From Gammaproteobacteria bacterium (GTDB taxonomy: Bacteria > Pseudomonadota > Gammaproteobacteria > Chromatiales > Chromatiaceae): a DNA stretch of 6,199 nt. Both the position numbers and the translations under genes were made by a program. The stretch's first letter is position 1, and each line of letters starts with the position of its first letter. The notes under the pieces are model-generated. The model saw only the letters and a list, made by a program, of their open reading frames with translations. It was not told where the DNA came from and did no database searches. Below, piece after piece: positions 5,732 through 6,199 of this stretch. The stretch lies in contig JADWMH010000110.1 in NCBI GenBank assembly GCA_015767355.1, positions 1 through 6,199 on the forward strand. Direction: 5' to 3'.

Positions 5732-6199
5732 TTACTTGCGTGCGCCCGGACCATTCAGGGTCAGACCGTTGCTCATGTAGGTGAGGAAGTATTCGAGATT
5801 GCGATACTCTTCACCCTGCGCCTTGAACGGCTTTGCCCGCACCTGTTTGTTGCAGCCGGTAAAACGGCGATGCAGGGTGCCGACTGTTCCCCATTTTGAG
5901 CGATAGACGGGAAAATGCGTCGTTTGTCCTAACGCCGGGCTAAGCATATCTGAACGAATTTTCATGCCGGCATTCTGCACATGGCAGTTTGCACAGGAGA
6001 AATTGAGCTGACCGCGGTTCGTGTAGTAGAACTTTTTGCCCTTTTCATAGGCTTCCAACGCGCGTGGATCATCCTCGGGAATCACAACATTGGTCTTGTT
6101 GCCCCGTGATTCATAAGCAATGTAGGAGAGAATATTATTGATGCTCCCTTTCTTGTATTTGAGAGGCTTTTCTCCCTGACTTTCACGGCACTGGTTCAG
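5732..6199 (-). CDS. soxA: Sulfur oxidation c-type cytochrome SoxA (C-terminal part, 5' end off window)
   Basis: This is the catalytic cytochrome subunit of SoxXA, which oxidatively joins thiosulfate to the SoxY carrier cysteine in the periplasm. The frame is open to the right edge, giving 155 residues; the N-terminal portion and signal peptide are outside. From the edge the fragment reads NQCRE (fragment Cys4), then ILSYIAYESRG, then RGQLNFSCANCH. CANCH (fragment 69-73, bases 5981-5995) is the heme c attachment site. YRSKWGTVGTLHRRFTGC follows, whose cysteine (fragment 116, bases 5852-5854) corresponds to the conserved heme-ligand/active-site cysteine that carries the persulfide in studied SoxA proteins. 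The end is LEYFLTYMSNGLTLNGPGARK. The GTG at 6083-6085 is internal, not a start. soxK begins 32 bp downstream. Whether this SoxA has one heme or two cannot be judged without the N-terminal half. Confidence 0.95.
   Translation of the reverse strand: MNQCRESQGEKPLKYKKGSINNILSYIAYESRGNKTNVVIPEDDPRALEAYEKGKKFYYTNRGQLNFSCANCHVQNAGMKIRSDMLSPALGQTTHFPVYRSKWGTVGTLHRRFTGCNKQVRAKPFKAQGEEYRNLEYFLTYMSNGLTLNGPGARK

Noticed and set aside
5371..5784. Plus-strand alanine-rich frame opposite soxK
   Set aside because: It mirrors the alanine/lysine-rich codons of soxK, and it runs antisense across the soxA-soxK junction.

Overview
The window comes from a sulfur-oxidising proteobacterium, most likely a gammaproteobacterium of the Chromatiales/Sedimenticola/Thiodiazotropha type. 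This is inferred from the Sox gene set (soxA-soxK-soxL-soxB, the K and L genes being known from purple sulfur bacteria), the Gram-negative lipid A acyltransferase, and intergenic palindromes of kinds common in such genomes. Species cannot be fixed from the sequence alone.

Layout: bases 1-77 are an upstream region. A lipid A acyltransferase (lpxL/htrB family) lies on the plus strand at 78-992. A 144-bp convergent spacer (993-1136) is packed with short repeats, including a 73-bp nested palindromic element. Everything to the right is on the minus strand. Read in transcription order from the right edge, it is soxA (3' part only, running off the window), soxK, soxL (periplasmic rhodanese), a 215-bp spacer holding a large inverted repeat, soxB, then a fructosamine/ribulosamine kinase-family gene and a low-molecular-weight protein tyrosine phosphatase (LMW-PTP) gene.

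The right-hand two thirds is a periplasmic thiosulfate oxidation locus. SoxXA (with SoxK bound) joins thiosulfate oxidatively to the SoxY carrier cysteine, SoxB hydrolyses off sulfate, and SoxL is a sulfurtransferase proposed to handle the sulfane sulfur left on the carrier. soxX, soxYZ and soxCD are not in the window, so whether the pathway is the truncated, sulfur-storing version cannot be told. All four Sox products carry, or in soxA's case would be expected to carry, an export signal: Tat for SoxB, Sec for SoxL and SoxK.

The kinase and LMW-PTP pair downstream of soxB looks like a protein deglycation (repair) module. Homologues of these two families are known to act in sequence on protein-bound ribulosamine 5-phosphates. 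I saw no RNA genes, CRISPR arrays, transposases or phage genes. The most novel material is non-coding: two palindromic repeat elements, and a hairpin that straddles the soxB stop codon just before the kinase gene.
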